A DNA stretch of 64,000 bases, from positions 44,940,647-45,004,646 of the forward strand of contig CM028328.1 of the NCBI GenBank assembly GCA_016647705.1, given 5' to 3'. The notes beneath the pieces were generated by a model that was not told the DNA's origin, did no database searches, and worked only from the letters and a program-made list of their open reading frames with translations. Source of the stretch: Eucommia ulmoides. Its lineage: Eukaryota; Streptophyta; Magnoliopsida; Garryales; Eucommiaceae. Both the position numbers and the translations under genes were made by a program. Shown piece after piece: positions 40,137 through 52,206 of this stretch; within the stretch, counting starts at the first letter, position 1; each line of letters starts with the position of its first letter.

Positions 40137-41805
40137 ACTCTACGAGAAATATCTAATTTTAGATATTTTGAAGATATTTTCAAAACCTTTATTTTAACCA
40201 TTTTCTTTCCCATTTTTAGAGAGAGGTCCTATGATATTTGGAGAGCTCCTTTTACCTTAGATAGGATTAGATAATTTAGGAATTAGATTAGATTAGTTTT
40301 AGGAAGTGATTTTGGCCAAATTCTTGAAGACCTAGAAGAGGAAGTTCATTAATGGAGAAGAGGAAGCTCGGGATTGATCGTTCTTTGGTGAAAATGAATT
40401 ACTCCACTTTAAGATTTGGCTTTTATTTCCTTGTTTCCATCTTTGTACTTAATGTTTATTATTGATGTTGATGATATCCTCTTGATTTAATATTGTAATG
40501 GCTAAGATCATGCTAGTTTAATTAGAGATTAGTTAGGGTTAGATGTAATTCATGTAAATATCTTTTTGGTTGAATATAATTTATTTTGATGGTTTGTTAT
40601 CCAATTCCAATTGTGTTCACCGTTATTTCACGTTTATTATGCTTATTACGATAAACCGAGAATACGGGGTTTGACACTCGGAAGAGGTAACCCCGGATTC
40701 GGACTAGAGATAAACACAACGCGACAATCCAATAACCCGGGAGGGAGTTGGATTATGTGCAATCCATGAGGTTGGGTCAAGACTCACGTGACTATGTGTT
40801 TGGAAAAACGTTCAAGAGAGACTTCGGCTTCAATACGAAATCATGCATTCGCTCGCTTTTCACTCGAAAGAGGGAGTGAGTGAGTTATAAATACCGAGAC
40901 TGTTGGGTGTGATAATAACTGTTATCGGTAACTAAACTAAGTCAAATAGGTGCTAAGTGAATGAAATTAATCCCTCGTTAATTAATGTAATTAGAATTAA
41001 TCCTTAGGAGTAGTTTTAATTAGTTAAATTTAAATAATTAATTTAATCGTCAGGATAATATGAGACTACGTAAATTGCGGTATTCAATTATTCACACTTT
41101 TCCCTGTGGGAACGATATCCGATCTTCAAAGATCCATTATATTAAAACTTAGACCTCGTATACTTGCAAGAGTAAGTAGCGGCGTATTTCACGCGCTACC
41201 AAGTTTTTAGCGCCGTTGCCAGGGATTGTGTGAATTTTAAGTTGATATTGCAACTAAGTAGTTGAATATTAATCCTAACATTTATTTTGTTTTATTTTTA
41301 ATTTTTATTTTTGTTTTATTATGTTAGTGTGATTAAGCCGTGCGAGAAACGATGAAGAAGATTGGAATTCTTAATTCTTAATTCTTAATCACGAGATTGA
41401 GCTTATATTGAAAATGATAAAGACATAGAGGAAAAGTTGACTTCAAGCCATGATCTTGATCCAACTGAGCATTTGAGCCCAAATACATTGTTTATGGGGA
41501 ATTTTGGTGAAAAATACTTAGCCACACGAAAGTCCAGTTGAGGACGGTAACTCAAGCGCATTTTTTTTTTTTGAAATGAAACTTAGGGTATCAAATTACC
41601 CGATTTTTGCTACCATTTATTTTATTATTCATTCTTTTTGGAAGCTGGTATGGCTTCGGAACGTGTTCGGAAGTGAATTTAGGAGTTTGGATATTTAGGG
41701 TTGTGGTTTGTACTAAAGATCGTTTAAGGAACGAAGTGTAAGTAAGTGGCGTAGAGAAAAGTTGTGAAAACATAAAGAAATTCAGCCAAAATTCACACTG
41801 ATGTA

Positions 41806-42055
41806 ATTTCGCCTAGATGGAGAAACCACCGCCTAGGCAGAAAAAGGGCAGTAGACTAGGTTTTTCATACTGACGAAACTTCACCTAGGCGAAAAAACCA
41901 TCGCCTAGGCGGATTAACGACAGAACCAAATGATTTTCACACTGACGTTCACTCGCCTAGGCGGAGAAACCACCGCCTAGGCGAATAAATGTCAAAAAGG
42001 TCTTTAAACAAAAAAGCGCTACTTCTCCTAGGCGAAAAAAACCACCGCCTAGGCG
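41806..42055. repeat. Leader array of paired CTAG-core palindromes, about 71 bp period
   Basis: Between primer site and gag-like region the nested element has four successive pairs. In each, a TTCNCCTAGGCG-type dyad is followed about 21 bp later by ACCACCGCCTAGGCG. Pairs start near 41809, 41880, 41951 and 42022. The flanking text (CAGACC, CACTGACG) is also loosely repeated, so this is a short tandem array whose strongest conserved feature is the dyad. Confidence 0.75.
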
Positions 42056-42682
42056 AATTAGCATCAGACCGTTTTTAAAAGAGAACCCTTTACCTTCGCA
42101 AAACGGCCTTTCAACCCTCCACCTTCTCTCTAAAACCTCACTTCCAAACCATTTCAATAATAAAAAATCATCCTTCCATTACCAAAATTAGTCATTTCCA
42201 TCATGAATCAACCATCAAGAATCGGATTTCCACTTCTATTTCCGAAATTTTAGGGTTTTTGCGTGAACGGTACGTTTTCTTCGTTCTCTTTCGATTGGAC
42301 CATAAATTCTCAACAAGTAAGTTTCTTTTATCTTACATTTAGTCTAGTTTTTGAAATTATTGGTTGGCTTGCATGATTATATTAACAATCATTGGATTTG
42401 GAAGTTTTTCCCTAAACCCCTTAAACCCTATTTTTGCGATTTCAAATTTATTTGGGATTTTGGTTTGATTCTTGGTGATGAACATGTTTAAATGAATTGG
42501 TTAAGTGTGTGAACTAAGATAGTATATCACATTTGTGAAATTTGGTTGAAAATTTCAAATGGGTGTTTATTTTGTGATGTATATATTCTTGACAAAGTGA
42601 TTTAGGGAGTTTATGTTTTTCAATTGTTCATATATGATGAGGTTGTGTTGGTTTTTGTGATTGTGATTGTGATTGTTAGAAA

Positions 42683-44430
42683 ATGCCAAAGAGGGTAGCT
42701 AAGAAGAGGGCGAGAGGAGAAGGGTCGGGTTCGCAACCTGGGGTTAGGGCTGGCAAAACAGGTATTTACACGATGATACGGACACGAGACCGACACGAAA
42801 TTATCAGGTATCGGGTCGTTATCGTGTCAGACCCGATAACCTGATAAGAAATAGTACAGGTTATCAGGTTGACCTGCTAACCCAATAGGTTACACGATAA
42901 TACACGATAAGAATTTCGTGTATTCAGGTTACACGATAACCTGTGACCCAATAGGTTACCCGTTAATTTAATAAATTATTTTTACACCCCCCAAATTATC
43001 AAATATTATAAATTAGTACTTAATATATATAATAATTTGTTAAGATGGTTTTAAATTGACAGGTTAACAGGTCGTTAACATGTAATGGGTTAACGTGTAA
43101 TGGGTAGATTAATGTATAATAGAAACCTATCAGGTCTTATCGTGTCGTGTTTACCTGATAGGTTTCGTGTCATCGTGTGACACGAAAAATTATCGTGTCG
43201 TGTCGTGTCGACACGATAATTTTCGTATCGTGTTCGTGTTTGGGTAGTCTGACACGATAAGCTTATCGTGTCGTGTTCGTGTTTGGGTCTTATCGTGTTT
43301 CGTGTTATCGTGTAATGACCTGTTACACGTCCTGTTACCTGTTTTGCCAGCCCTACCTGGGGTGCCGACCGAAGTTAACTATGATGCCACCCTTTTTGTG
43401 TCAAAATAAGCGGAGGATCATTACAACAAACACGAAACCTTTCAAATTTGCATACGCCAACGTGGTTTCGGTTCGATAGAGGATCTCCCGGCAGAATTTC
43501 AATAAGAAATTCGAAGCTGCCAATGGGGGCAATTCTATAAATAGTCACCCCCGGGCGAGGTAGCTTTGGTCAAGGAATTTTACGCTAACGCCACGGAGGC
43601 CGTAGACTACCAAGCAAGAGTTTGAAATCGACCAGTCATCTTCAGTCCTGATTTTATCAATGATCTTTTTGGACTAGTTACCGAGGTCCACTGGAAGCTA
43701 AGAACCAAATATGTATAGGGTCATTAAAAAGATCACATTCGGCGAAGTCAAGTCGAAACACTAGGGACCGAATGTCGCTACTTTTTCCGTAAAATACCTA
43801 AATCCAATTCCAAAAATCTGGCACCATTTCATTTATGGAAGCCTCTTACCGATGTCACATCTTTCAGACGTCTCAAAGAACAGGGCCTTTTTTATCTACA
43901 AAATTCAAACCGGAAAAGTAATCAACGTTGGGTTCTTGATCTACTCATCGATCATGTACGCTGCAAACTCGGTAAAGGGTGGGCTCTCGTTTTTGTCACT
44001 TTTGACCCACATTTTTTGACTAGCTGGAGTGACGGTATCTGGGGAAAACCTTTGCCACCCTATAGTTCTACTAGATCTATCAAAGATAAACCGTTTGTGG
44101 AAGACTGGGGCATAAGAGACAGCCGAGCCCGAGCCTGAAGAAGGGGAAGAACCAACCGACGAGACGGAGGGACCTTCTGAAGCCCGAAATGAAAACTCCC
44201 AAGAGAGGGTATACAATAATCTTCAAATCGTCCTCCAAAACCAATACGAGATCGGTTCTTTCCTAGACCAATATTTGAGGCAGCAAGATCAAGTCCAACG
44301 GATGATTTGCGAAGGCCTCGGCCTTGAGATGCGCGATTACCCTCCGATGCCATCTGTGCCACCATAATTGCTACAGAAACCACACTCTCCTTTCCAACGA
44401 GATGACAGTGATGACTCCTCGTTAGATGGA
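42683..44430 (+). mobile_element. Part of nested Athila-like element: gag-position coding region
   Basis: After a start near 42683 (MPKRVAKKRARGEGSGSQ) and past the MITE, the plus strand gives pieces such as SIEDLPAEFQ, LVKEFYANATEAVDYQARV, FINDLFGLVTEVHW and LAPFHLWKPLTDVTSF. This style resembles a domain often annotated as a putative plant transposon protein in Athila-like elements; I am not certain of the family. Many breaks; fossil. Confidence 0.45.
42745..43355. mobile_element. hAT-type MITE, 611 bp, exact 8 bp target duplication
   Basis: Ends TAGGGCTGGCAAAACAGGTA and its complement TACCTGTTTTGCCAGCCCTA (one or two differences) are flanked by exact CCTGGGGT repeats (42737-42744 and 43356-43363). 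The interior is dominated by ATCGTGT, GTGTCGTG and TAACCTG words in both orientations, giving subterminal repeats typical of hAT elements. Inserted into the gag-position region of the nested Athila-like element, so it is the youngest layer of the nest. No transposase. Confidence 0.9.
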
Positions 44431-47400
44431 TAGTAGGGAATAAGACTTCTACATCTTATTCCCTAGGTATGTGTTCAATCCATTTTGTTTGCATTAATGA
44501 TATATGTTTATTGGGTTCGCTGATTGTGGAACACTACTTTTGTTCAAGCATGTTTTGGCATGGAATGGATGTTAGTTTAGTGGATGTTCATCCATTTTGA
44601 TTTTTTGTAGAAAATGATGAACCATTATTATTTTTTTGAACAAAATGCAAAATTTTTGGATGTACAAAATTATGTTTATGTATGTATTTTATTGTTTTAA
44701 TGTATGTTTTAGTTTTTAATTTTTAGTTTAGTTTAGTTTACTTTTTATTTTTGCATGTGTAGTGTTAGATTAATCAATGTATGTTAGTATTAGATTTAGT
44801 TTAGAATTGTGTATGTATAAAATTGTATTTATATATTTAGTTGTTGAGTTCATTTAGGTCAAGTCTCGATGATGAAAATTATCCCCTAATTGTATATTAA
44901 GGTCGGGGGTAATGCCTTCCATGTGTGTTTTGTGTGCTTAACATGTTGATTGGGTAAAAATTATCTCGATCCTAAAATCGCCCGACATTCGAACTCAATG
45001 TATAATAATCTGAACAATTAGACGTTGATTATTCAATATGAAGTTCATGACGAAAATGAGGAATCTAGAACTTGATTTGGGGGAAACTTAAGGCATAATC
45101 CTAGGTAAGGTAATTCCAGAGATGTGATTTATGCTGTCATTTTTTCGCTTGAACCGTTGTAGTTAACTTGAAAAATTTCATCCCTTATTTTCCCTGTCGA
45201 AGCCGATAACGTAATCAATTCTGAAAATGTTCAAATACTTTTTTCATTTAAATTTTTTCTAACCCAATGTCGCTAAGCCTAATTTTCAATTTGAGTGGAA
45301 TCAAGTGAGCGGTCGGGTTTCGGATGAAATTTTTATTGATTCGGTATTATTGTATTCACTTGTCAATTTCATATTTCTTTTTGCATGCTCCTAAAATAAG
45401 TTTGTGGGTGTGTTTCTATCATTTCTTTTTACATATTCTTAAAATTTTATAAATTCAAATAAGTTTGGGGTTGTGTTTCTCTAACTTCTTTTTGCATGCT
45501 CCTAAAACTGTAATAATTCGAATTAATTTAGGAGTGTGTTTAAAAGAAAAACTACTATGTGAATATAGTTTTTATTCTCGTTTCTTTTGACAAGTGAATA
45601 CACATGATCTTCGTTTCTTATTTAGAGTTGTATTCTAAAAGTGTGGGGTCATGAGAGAGGATAACGACAAGCAATTTTACCTCGGGTATCGATCAATTAA
45701 ACCGATTATTCAATTCTAGTAATACCCGTGGTCGTTCTCCAAAGCCAAACCAAGCCCTATTGATCTCTTGCGAATATCCGAGCCTACATTAGTGGATAGT
45801 AGACCCCAAATCAAGCGTATGGTTTTCCTGAATCCTTAAACAGTATACGTTATGAACTTAACAGTTGAATAATCCAATCTGGTATGTGCGTAATTTTGCA
45901 TTTGAGTTCTCACACACACACTTCAAATGGATCTAGAATGGTTTTTATTGATATTGATCGTTGAAATTCTAGAACACCAATTGGTGTGGATTATTTCCCA
46001 AACTTGATCAGATTTAGGGATATTGAAGGAGGAACCAATTAGTCCTTTCGATTGAACTTTATATTTACATGCATGTACTTCTTCTTTGTTTAATTTTTTT
46101 TCATTTTTAGTTAGTTAGTTTAGTTTAGTATTAGTGTTTTGCTTGAGAACTAGCAAAATTCTGAGTTTGAGGGTATTTGATAGGTGGAAATAACTTATCT
46201 ACTTTTAAACTGAATTTGTTAGTGTTTTAGCGTATTAGTTATATTTAATTTCGTTTTATTTTGTTTTAGTGTAAAACAGATGAAAGAGCGAAAGAAAGTG
46301 ATAAATAAGCAAAAACGGTGGAGAAACGGTGAACTTAACGTGAAGAACAATGTTTCGGTGCATAAAGACCACCGCCTAGGCGAAGAAGAGGCAAGAAGTT
46401 GGGTTGCCGAACCACCGCCTAGGCGAGAAAACCACTGCCTAAGTGGAGATCCATCAGAATCTAAACCGACTTAACCACCGCCTAGGCGGTGACACTCTGC
46501 GAGAAATATCTAATTTTAGATATTTTGAAGATATTTTCAAAACCTTTATTTTAACCATTTTCTTCCCCATTTTTAGAGAGAGGCCTTATGATATTTGGAG
46601 AGCTCCATTCACCTTAGATAGGATTAGATAATTTAGGAATTAGATTAGATTAGTTTTAGGAAGTGATTTTGGCCAAATTCTTGAAGAGCTAGAAGAGGAA
46701 GTTCATCAATAGAGAAGAGGAAGCTCGGGATTGATCGTTCTTTGGCAAAAGTGGATTACTCCACTTTAAGATTTGGCTTTTATTTCCTTATTTCCATCTT
46801 TGTACTTAATGTTTATTATTGATGTTGCTGATATCGTCTTGATTTAATATTGTAATGGCTAAGATCATGTTAGTTTAATTAGAGATTAGTTGGGGTTAGA
46901 TATAATTCATATAAATATCTCTTTGGTTGAATATAAGTTATTTTGATGGTTTGTTATCTAATTCCAATTGTATTCACCGTTATTTCACATTTATTATGCT
47001 TATTACGATAAACCGAGAATACGGGGTTTGACACTCAGGAGAGGTAACCCCGGATTCGGATTAGGGATAAACACAACGTGACGATTCAATAACCTGGGAG
47101 GGAGTTGGATTGTGTACAATCCATGAGGTTGAGTCAAGACTCATGTGGCTATGTGTTCGGAAAGGCGTTCGAGGGGGACTTCTGCATCAATGCGAAGTCA
47201 TGTATTCGCTCGCTTTTCACTTGGAAGAGGGAGCGAGTGAGTTATAGATACCAAGATTGTTGGATGTGATAATAACCGTTATCGGTAACTAAACTAAGCC
47301 AAATAGGTACTAAGTGAATGAAATCGATCCCTAGTTAATTAGTGTAATTAGAATTAATACTTAGGAGTAGTTTTAATTAGTTAAATTTAAATAATTAATT

Positions 47401-48323
47401 TAATCGTCAGGATAATATGAGACTACGTAAATTGCGGCATTCAATTATTCACACTTTTCCCTGTGGGAACGATATTCGATCTTCAAAGATCCATTATATT
47501 AAAACATAGACCTCGTATATTTGCGAGAGTAAGTAGCAGCGTATTTCACGCACTACCATTTACCGTTCTTGTATTTTCATTATATGCTTGTTTAGATACA
47601 TTGAGAAATCGGGGTTTGACACTCGGGAGAGATAACCCCGAATTCGGACTAGGGTTTAAACACAGCGCAACGATCTAATAACCCGGAAAAGAGTTAGAAA
47701 ATGTGTAATCCATGACGTTGGGGGAAAGACTCGTGTGACTATGTGTTCTAAAAAAATGCTAGAGGGAGACTTCGGCGTTAACGCAAAGTCACATATTCAT
47801 TCACTTTACACTCGGGAGAAGGAGTGAATGAGTTTACGATACTGAGATTGTTGGATAGGTCGAATACCATTATTGTTAACTAAATGAAACCAAACACGTT
47901 TAAGTAAATGAAGTTAATCCCTAGATAATTCATTCTCCTAAACATCACAATATAGTATTATAGTATAATTAGTTTAATTAATATTTTAGATTAGTATTTA
48001 TATTATAAGCAAAACATATTTTTATCGCCTAAATAGAGTTAGGTTGTGATAATTGAAGTACTCAACGATAATCTCAACCAATCCCTGCGGATACGAAAAC
48101 CCTAACTCTTCCAATCTATACTAAAACTTGACATGTATACTTGGGTTGAAAGTAGCGACATATCTACGTGCTACAAAGTTTTTAGCGTCGTTACCAGGGA
48201 TTGGTTTTTAGATTATTGTTGATATTGTGAGTAAATAACTTGATTTTAATTTAGACATTTCTTTTGTTTATAATTTTTGTTTGTAGTTTGTTTTTTTTTT
48301 TTTTTTTCCATGCAGGGTACTTG

Positions 48324-49320
48324 AAGATGCTAGATCAACAAGTATTGATGCATTTCTTTCAATGGGATTCTGAGCCATTTTATAGTACTTGGGATCAATA
48401 CAAGGAATTGATATTCCAGTTTCCGAACTATGGTTTCCCGAGGGAGTCTCAACTTTTGAATTTTCTCGATGGGTTACAAGCCGCAACCAGAACGTGGGTG
48501 GAAGGAGAAAACAGTACCACCTCTTTCTACAACCTAACCTGGACGGAGCCATTTGGTCGTTGGAGGAATTGGTGGCCTTTGATTATCAGAGTTGGAATTA
48601 TTCACTGAGTCACCAAAGTTTGGGGGATTGTTTCAATACTACGGCACCATAGATTGACACCCCGGTCCAAAATATGGAGTCTTTCTCCATCTTGGAAGAA
48701 GCATTCGCCACAATTATGGGGGAGACTCAAGCTTTCTCGAGGGAAACGAATTATCGGCTCAAAGAGCATGAGGATCGTCTTGACAATATTGAGATGACTT
48801 GAGGGAAAATTGATGCTACCGTAACATCTCTTCAAATACAAATCGATCAGCTAATCTGCTCTATTGAGGCCGAGTCAGAACTGGTGGCGTTGAGAGACAC
48901 ACAAGCCACATTCATCGAAATCCACCACGAGGAATCGAAAATAAGCGGGAGGAACTTGGATCAATTCGAAGACGATGCAAAATCACAAGATAACACTTGT
49001 GATTATCCTCCATTTGAGATCCACCAAGTGTTTCCACCCCAGATCCAAGACGATCACATTTATGAGGATTCTATGTGGCTCACTTGTCCTTCACTGCCTT
49101 TTGCACCATACATTCAAGCAACTCAAGCACATGAGACGGAGACAACTCAAGCACATGAGATGGAGCTGAATCAAGTTGAGAGCTCGATCAGAACAGAGCT
49201 AAATCTCGCCAGTCTTGAGGGCATACAAAATCAAGACTCATACGTAGTGTTGTATGACACTTACTATGGGCGGAAGCCGCTCTTTGACGAGCTCTTCTCC
49301 GTGTCAAGCGGAAGACCTTA
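48324..49320 (+). mobile_element. Part of first Athila-like element: gag-like coding region
   Basis: The frame at 48324-48608 has MLDQQVLMHFFQWDSEPFYS, TWDQYKELIFQFPNYGFPRE and LNFLDGLQAATRTWVEGENS, resembling the gag domain of Athila-like elements (helix, then a fruitless-length loop before a TR motif). A second frame (48884-49321) is acidic, has a short AHETETTQAHEMEL repeat, and matches no known domain. Broken between the two. The element's 3' untranslated part (49322-50879) is homologous to that of the nested element (44430-46177). Confidence 0.5.
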
Positions 49321-52206
49321 AATCAAGCACTTCTTGGGAGGAAACCCAAGGTTCTAAAATAAATTAGATCTGTCACTGCCGACTTGATTTGAAGGCGAGA
49401 TTCTCTCGCCCTCCCAGGTACGTGTTCTAAACTCCCGTCTTCATGATAATGCTTTATGCTTTCATTGGGATCGCTGATGAGTCATTGTGGACATTGCCCA
49501 TTTTAAGTTTGGTGGAAACGTTTAGTATGTTATGATGTTGTTAGTTATGTTGTATTGTTTTTATTATATGCATGTTTGTTTAGGCTAGTTGTTGTGCATG
49601 TGCTGAGTTTTCTACTTCATCTGGGCCATTACCCGATGATGAGTCTGTCCCCTAATTATTTATTGAGGTCAAGCGTAATACTCATTCATGTATGTTCTGT
49701 GTGCTTGACGTCTCGTTTTAATAAAAGTTATTGTGGATCCTAATTGCACGACCACATAAACTCGTTGTATAACTATCCAACTGATTTGACGTCGATTATC
49801 TGTTAGTCAAGTTCATGACAATAGGGATTTTAGAACTTTATTTGGGGGAAATTCGAGGCGAAATCCTAGGCGAAGAGTTCAGGAGATATGATTTAGGCAT
49901 TCATTTTTATCGCTTGAGCCTTTTAAGTCTACCATGTTATATGTTTATCTCTTGTTACCCTGTCAAAGCTGGAAAACCATTTCAATTCTGAACACATAAC
50001 AAATACCCTGGCTGATAAAACTTCTTTTCAAACCTATATCGCTGAGCCTAATGCACAATTTGAGTTAAATCAAGTTAGCATTTGTTTGTGCCACTTGAAG
50101 TGAGTGGTTGGGTTTAGGATAAACTTTTCATTGGTTCGTTAATCGAGTACTCAATTGTCATTTTTCTTTCGTTTTAACTATACTCTTGAAATTGTAATAA
50201 TCGAATAAGTTTGGGGGCGTGATTTATGAAGAAAAAAAAAACATATGTAAATATCGTTCTATTTCCGTTACTTTTAAAAAGTGAGTACGAAGTTCTTAAA
50301 TGTATGTTTAGGGTTGTTTTGACTTGATCTTTGGGGGTTCGAGAGTGATTAAGTGTCAAGCATGTGCCTCAGGTATCGTTAAGTTAATAACGTTAACATA
50401 TTTTCTATTCCTAATATACCCTTGGCCAAATGTTCCAAACCGAACCAAGTCCTACTGATTTTTTTGAATTTTTGAGCCTACATTAGTGGAGAATGGAACC
50501 CTATTAGGCATATGGATTTTCTATACCTTATTGGTTTTAATCATGAGCTTTATTGGTGGATAATCCAATTCGATCGGTGGATATTTGTATAATTCAGTTT
50601 TTGCGCACACACTTTGACAGAATCTAGAATGGTACTTACTGTTATTGAATGTTGAAATTCTAGAAAACCACATGGTATGTTTTATTCTTGAACTTGATAG
50701 GATTGGGGGCCGATGAGGGAAAACCATTTGGCCTGTTAGATGAAATTCAAAACTTTCACATTATTGTTTTTTGTGTTTTTCATTTTTAGTATTTAAATTT
50801 CGTAATTAGTTGCTGTAGTTTCTTTTATTGTGTGGGCATTTTGCTCGAGGAGTAACAAAATTCTAAGTTTGGGGGTATTTGATAGGTGTAATTTATCCAT
50901 TTATTCCCAAGTCAGTTTTGGTAGTTTTCAAGTGTTTTTATAGCATTTTAATATGTTTTAATACGTTTTTATGTGTTTTTGTATAAATCAGGTGTTTGGG
51001 ACAAAAATGAGCTAAAACAGTTGAAAATCAATCGATGGAACGGCGGTGGAAGAACGGTGAAAAATCGAGCAAAAATGCCAAACCTGCAACTGTAGCCCAC
51101 CGCTGCAGTGGTGAAACAACAGGATGCTCACTAATGAACCACCGCTACAGCAATCAAGCCACAGTTGCAGCGGTGACCCTTGCACCTGTAAAGTAGATTT
51201 TTAGATATTTTTAGATATTTTGGTGCCTATATCTTGCCTCCTCCTCTCATTTTCGGATATTAGACCTCATTAGAGAGAGGTTAGAGATTTGAGAGTTTTG
51301 GGGAGAGTTCATCCAAACCCGAAGAAGATCACGTTACGAAGAAGGAGAAACGCTCTCGGAGTGGTTTTAGCATCGGATCTTCGGATAACGGCTAAGTTCC
51401 TTCGTTTCTTTCTTTATTTCTTAACTTTGGTAGTTTGTTTGAGTATGTTTAACTCATTTATCATTGTATATACGGTTATGGTCATTGGCTAAACATGGAT
51501 TATCTATGAGATTAATATAATTTATGAAAATATCGTTTGTTTGGATTGTGTTTCTTTAACAGTTGTTCTTCGCTATTCAATTATGTTTACTGTGCTTGTA
51601 TTTCCATTATATGCCTGTTTAGATATATTGAGAAATTGGGATTTGACACTCAGGATAGGTAACCTTGAATTTGGACTAGGGTTTAAACACAACGCGTCGA
51701 TCTAATAACCGGGGAGGGAGTTAGAAAATGTGCAATTCATGACGTTGGGGCAAGACTCATGTGACTATGTATTCTAAAAAATGCTAGAGGAGGACTTCAG
51801 TGTTAACGCGAAGTCACATATTCATTCACTTTACACTTGGGAGAATGGGTGAATGAGTTTACGATACTGAGATTGTCGGATAAATCGAATATCGTTATTG
51901 TTAACTAAATGAAACCAAACACGTTTAAATAAATAAAGTTAATCCCTAGATAATCCATTCCCCTAAACGTCTCAATATAGTATTATAGTATAATTAATTT
52001 AATTAGTATTTTAGATTAGTATTTATATTATAAACAAAATATATTTTTATCACCTAAATAAAGTTAGGTTATGATAATTGCAGTACTCAACGATAATCTC
52101 AACCAATCCCTATGGATACGAGAACCCTAACTCTTTCAATCTATACTAAAACTTGACCCGTACACTTGCAGTGAAAGTAGTGATGTATCTACGCACTACC
52201 AATAGG

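Larger units (their letters stand above)
39831..47558 (+). mobile_element. Second Athila-like non-autonomous LTR element nested in the 5' LTR of the first
   Basis: LTRs 39831-41201 and 46178-47558 start TGATAGGTG and end CTACCA. The exact 5 bp repeat TTTAC flanks them (39826-39830 and 47559-47563). The host LTR resumes at 47564 in register with the intact copy at 50880-52201. The primer region AGTTTTTAGCGCCGTTGCC lies at 41202-41220. Inside are a repeat-bearing leader, a gag-position coding region beginning near 42683 (MPKRVAKKRARGEGSGSQ) with a hAT-type MITE in it, and a long 3' untranslated part. No pol. The LTRs differ by about 5-6% by eye, so it is younger than the element it landed in. 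Coding region broken in many places. Confidence 0.85.
39036..52201 (+). mobile_element. Athila-like non-autonomous LTR retrotransposon inserted in the Tekay-like pol
   Basis: The 5' LTR is 39036-48175, split by a nested element (39831-47558). The 3' LTR is 50880-52201. Both start TGATAGGTGTAATTTATC. The flanking 5 bp repeat ATAGG is exact (39031-39035 and 52202-52206). The primer region AGTTTTTAGCGTCGTTACC follows at about 48177 and a polypurine stretch AGTTTGGGGGTATT precedes the 3' LTR. The inside (48176-50879) has only gag-like text and a long untranslated 3' part; no pol is seen. Apart from the insertion the layout looks whole, but coding text has several breaks. LTRs are about 90% identical by eye. 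Athila affinity is inferred from primer site and layout. Confidence 0.85.
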
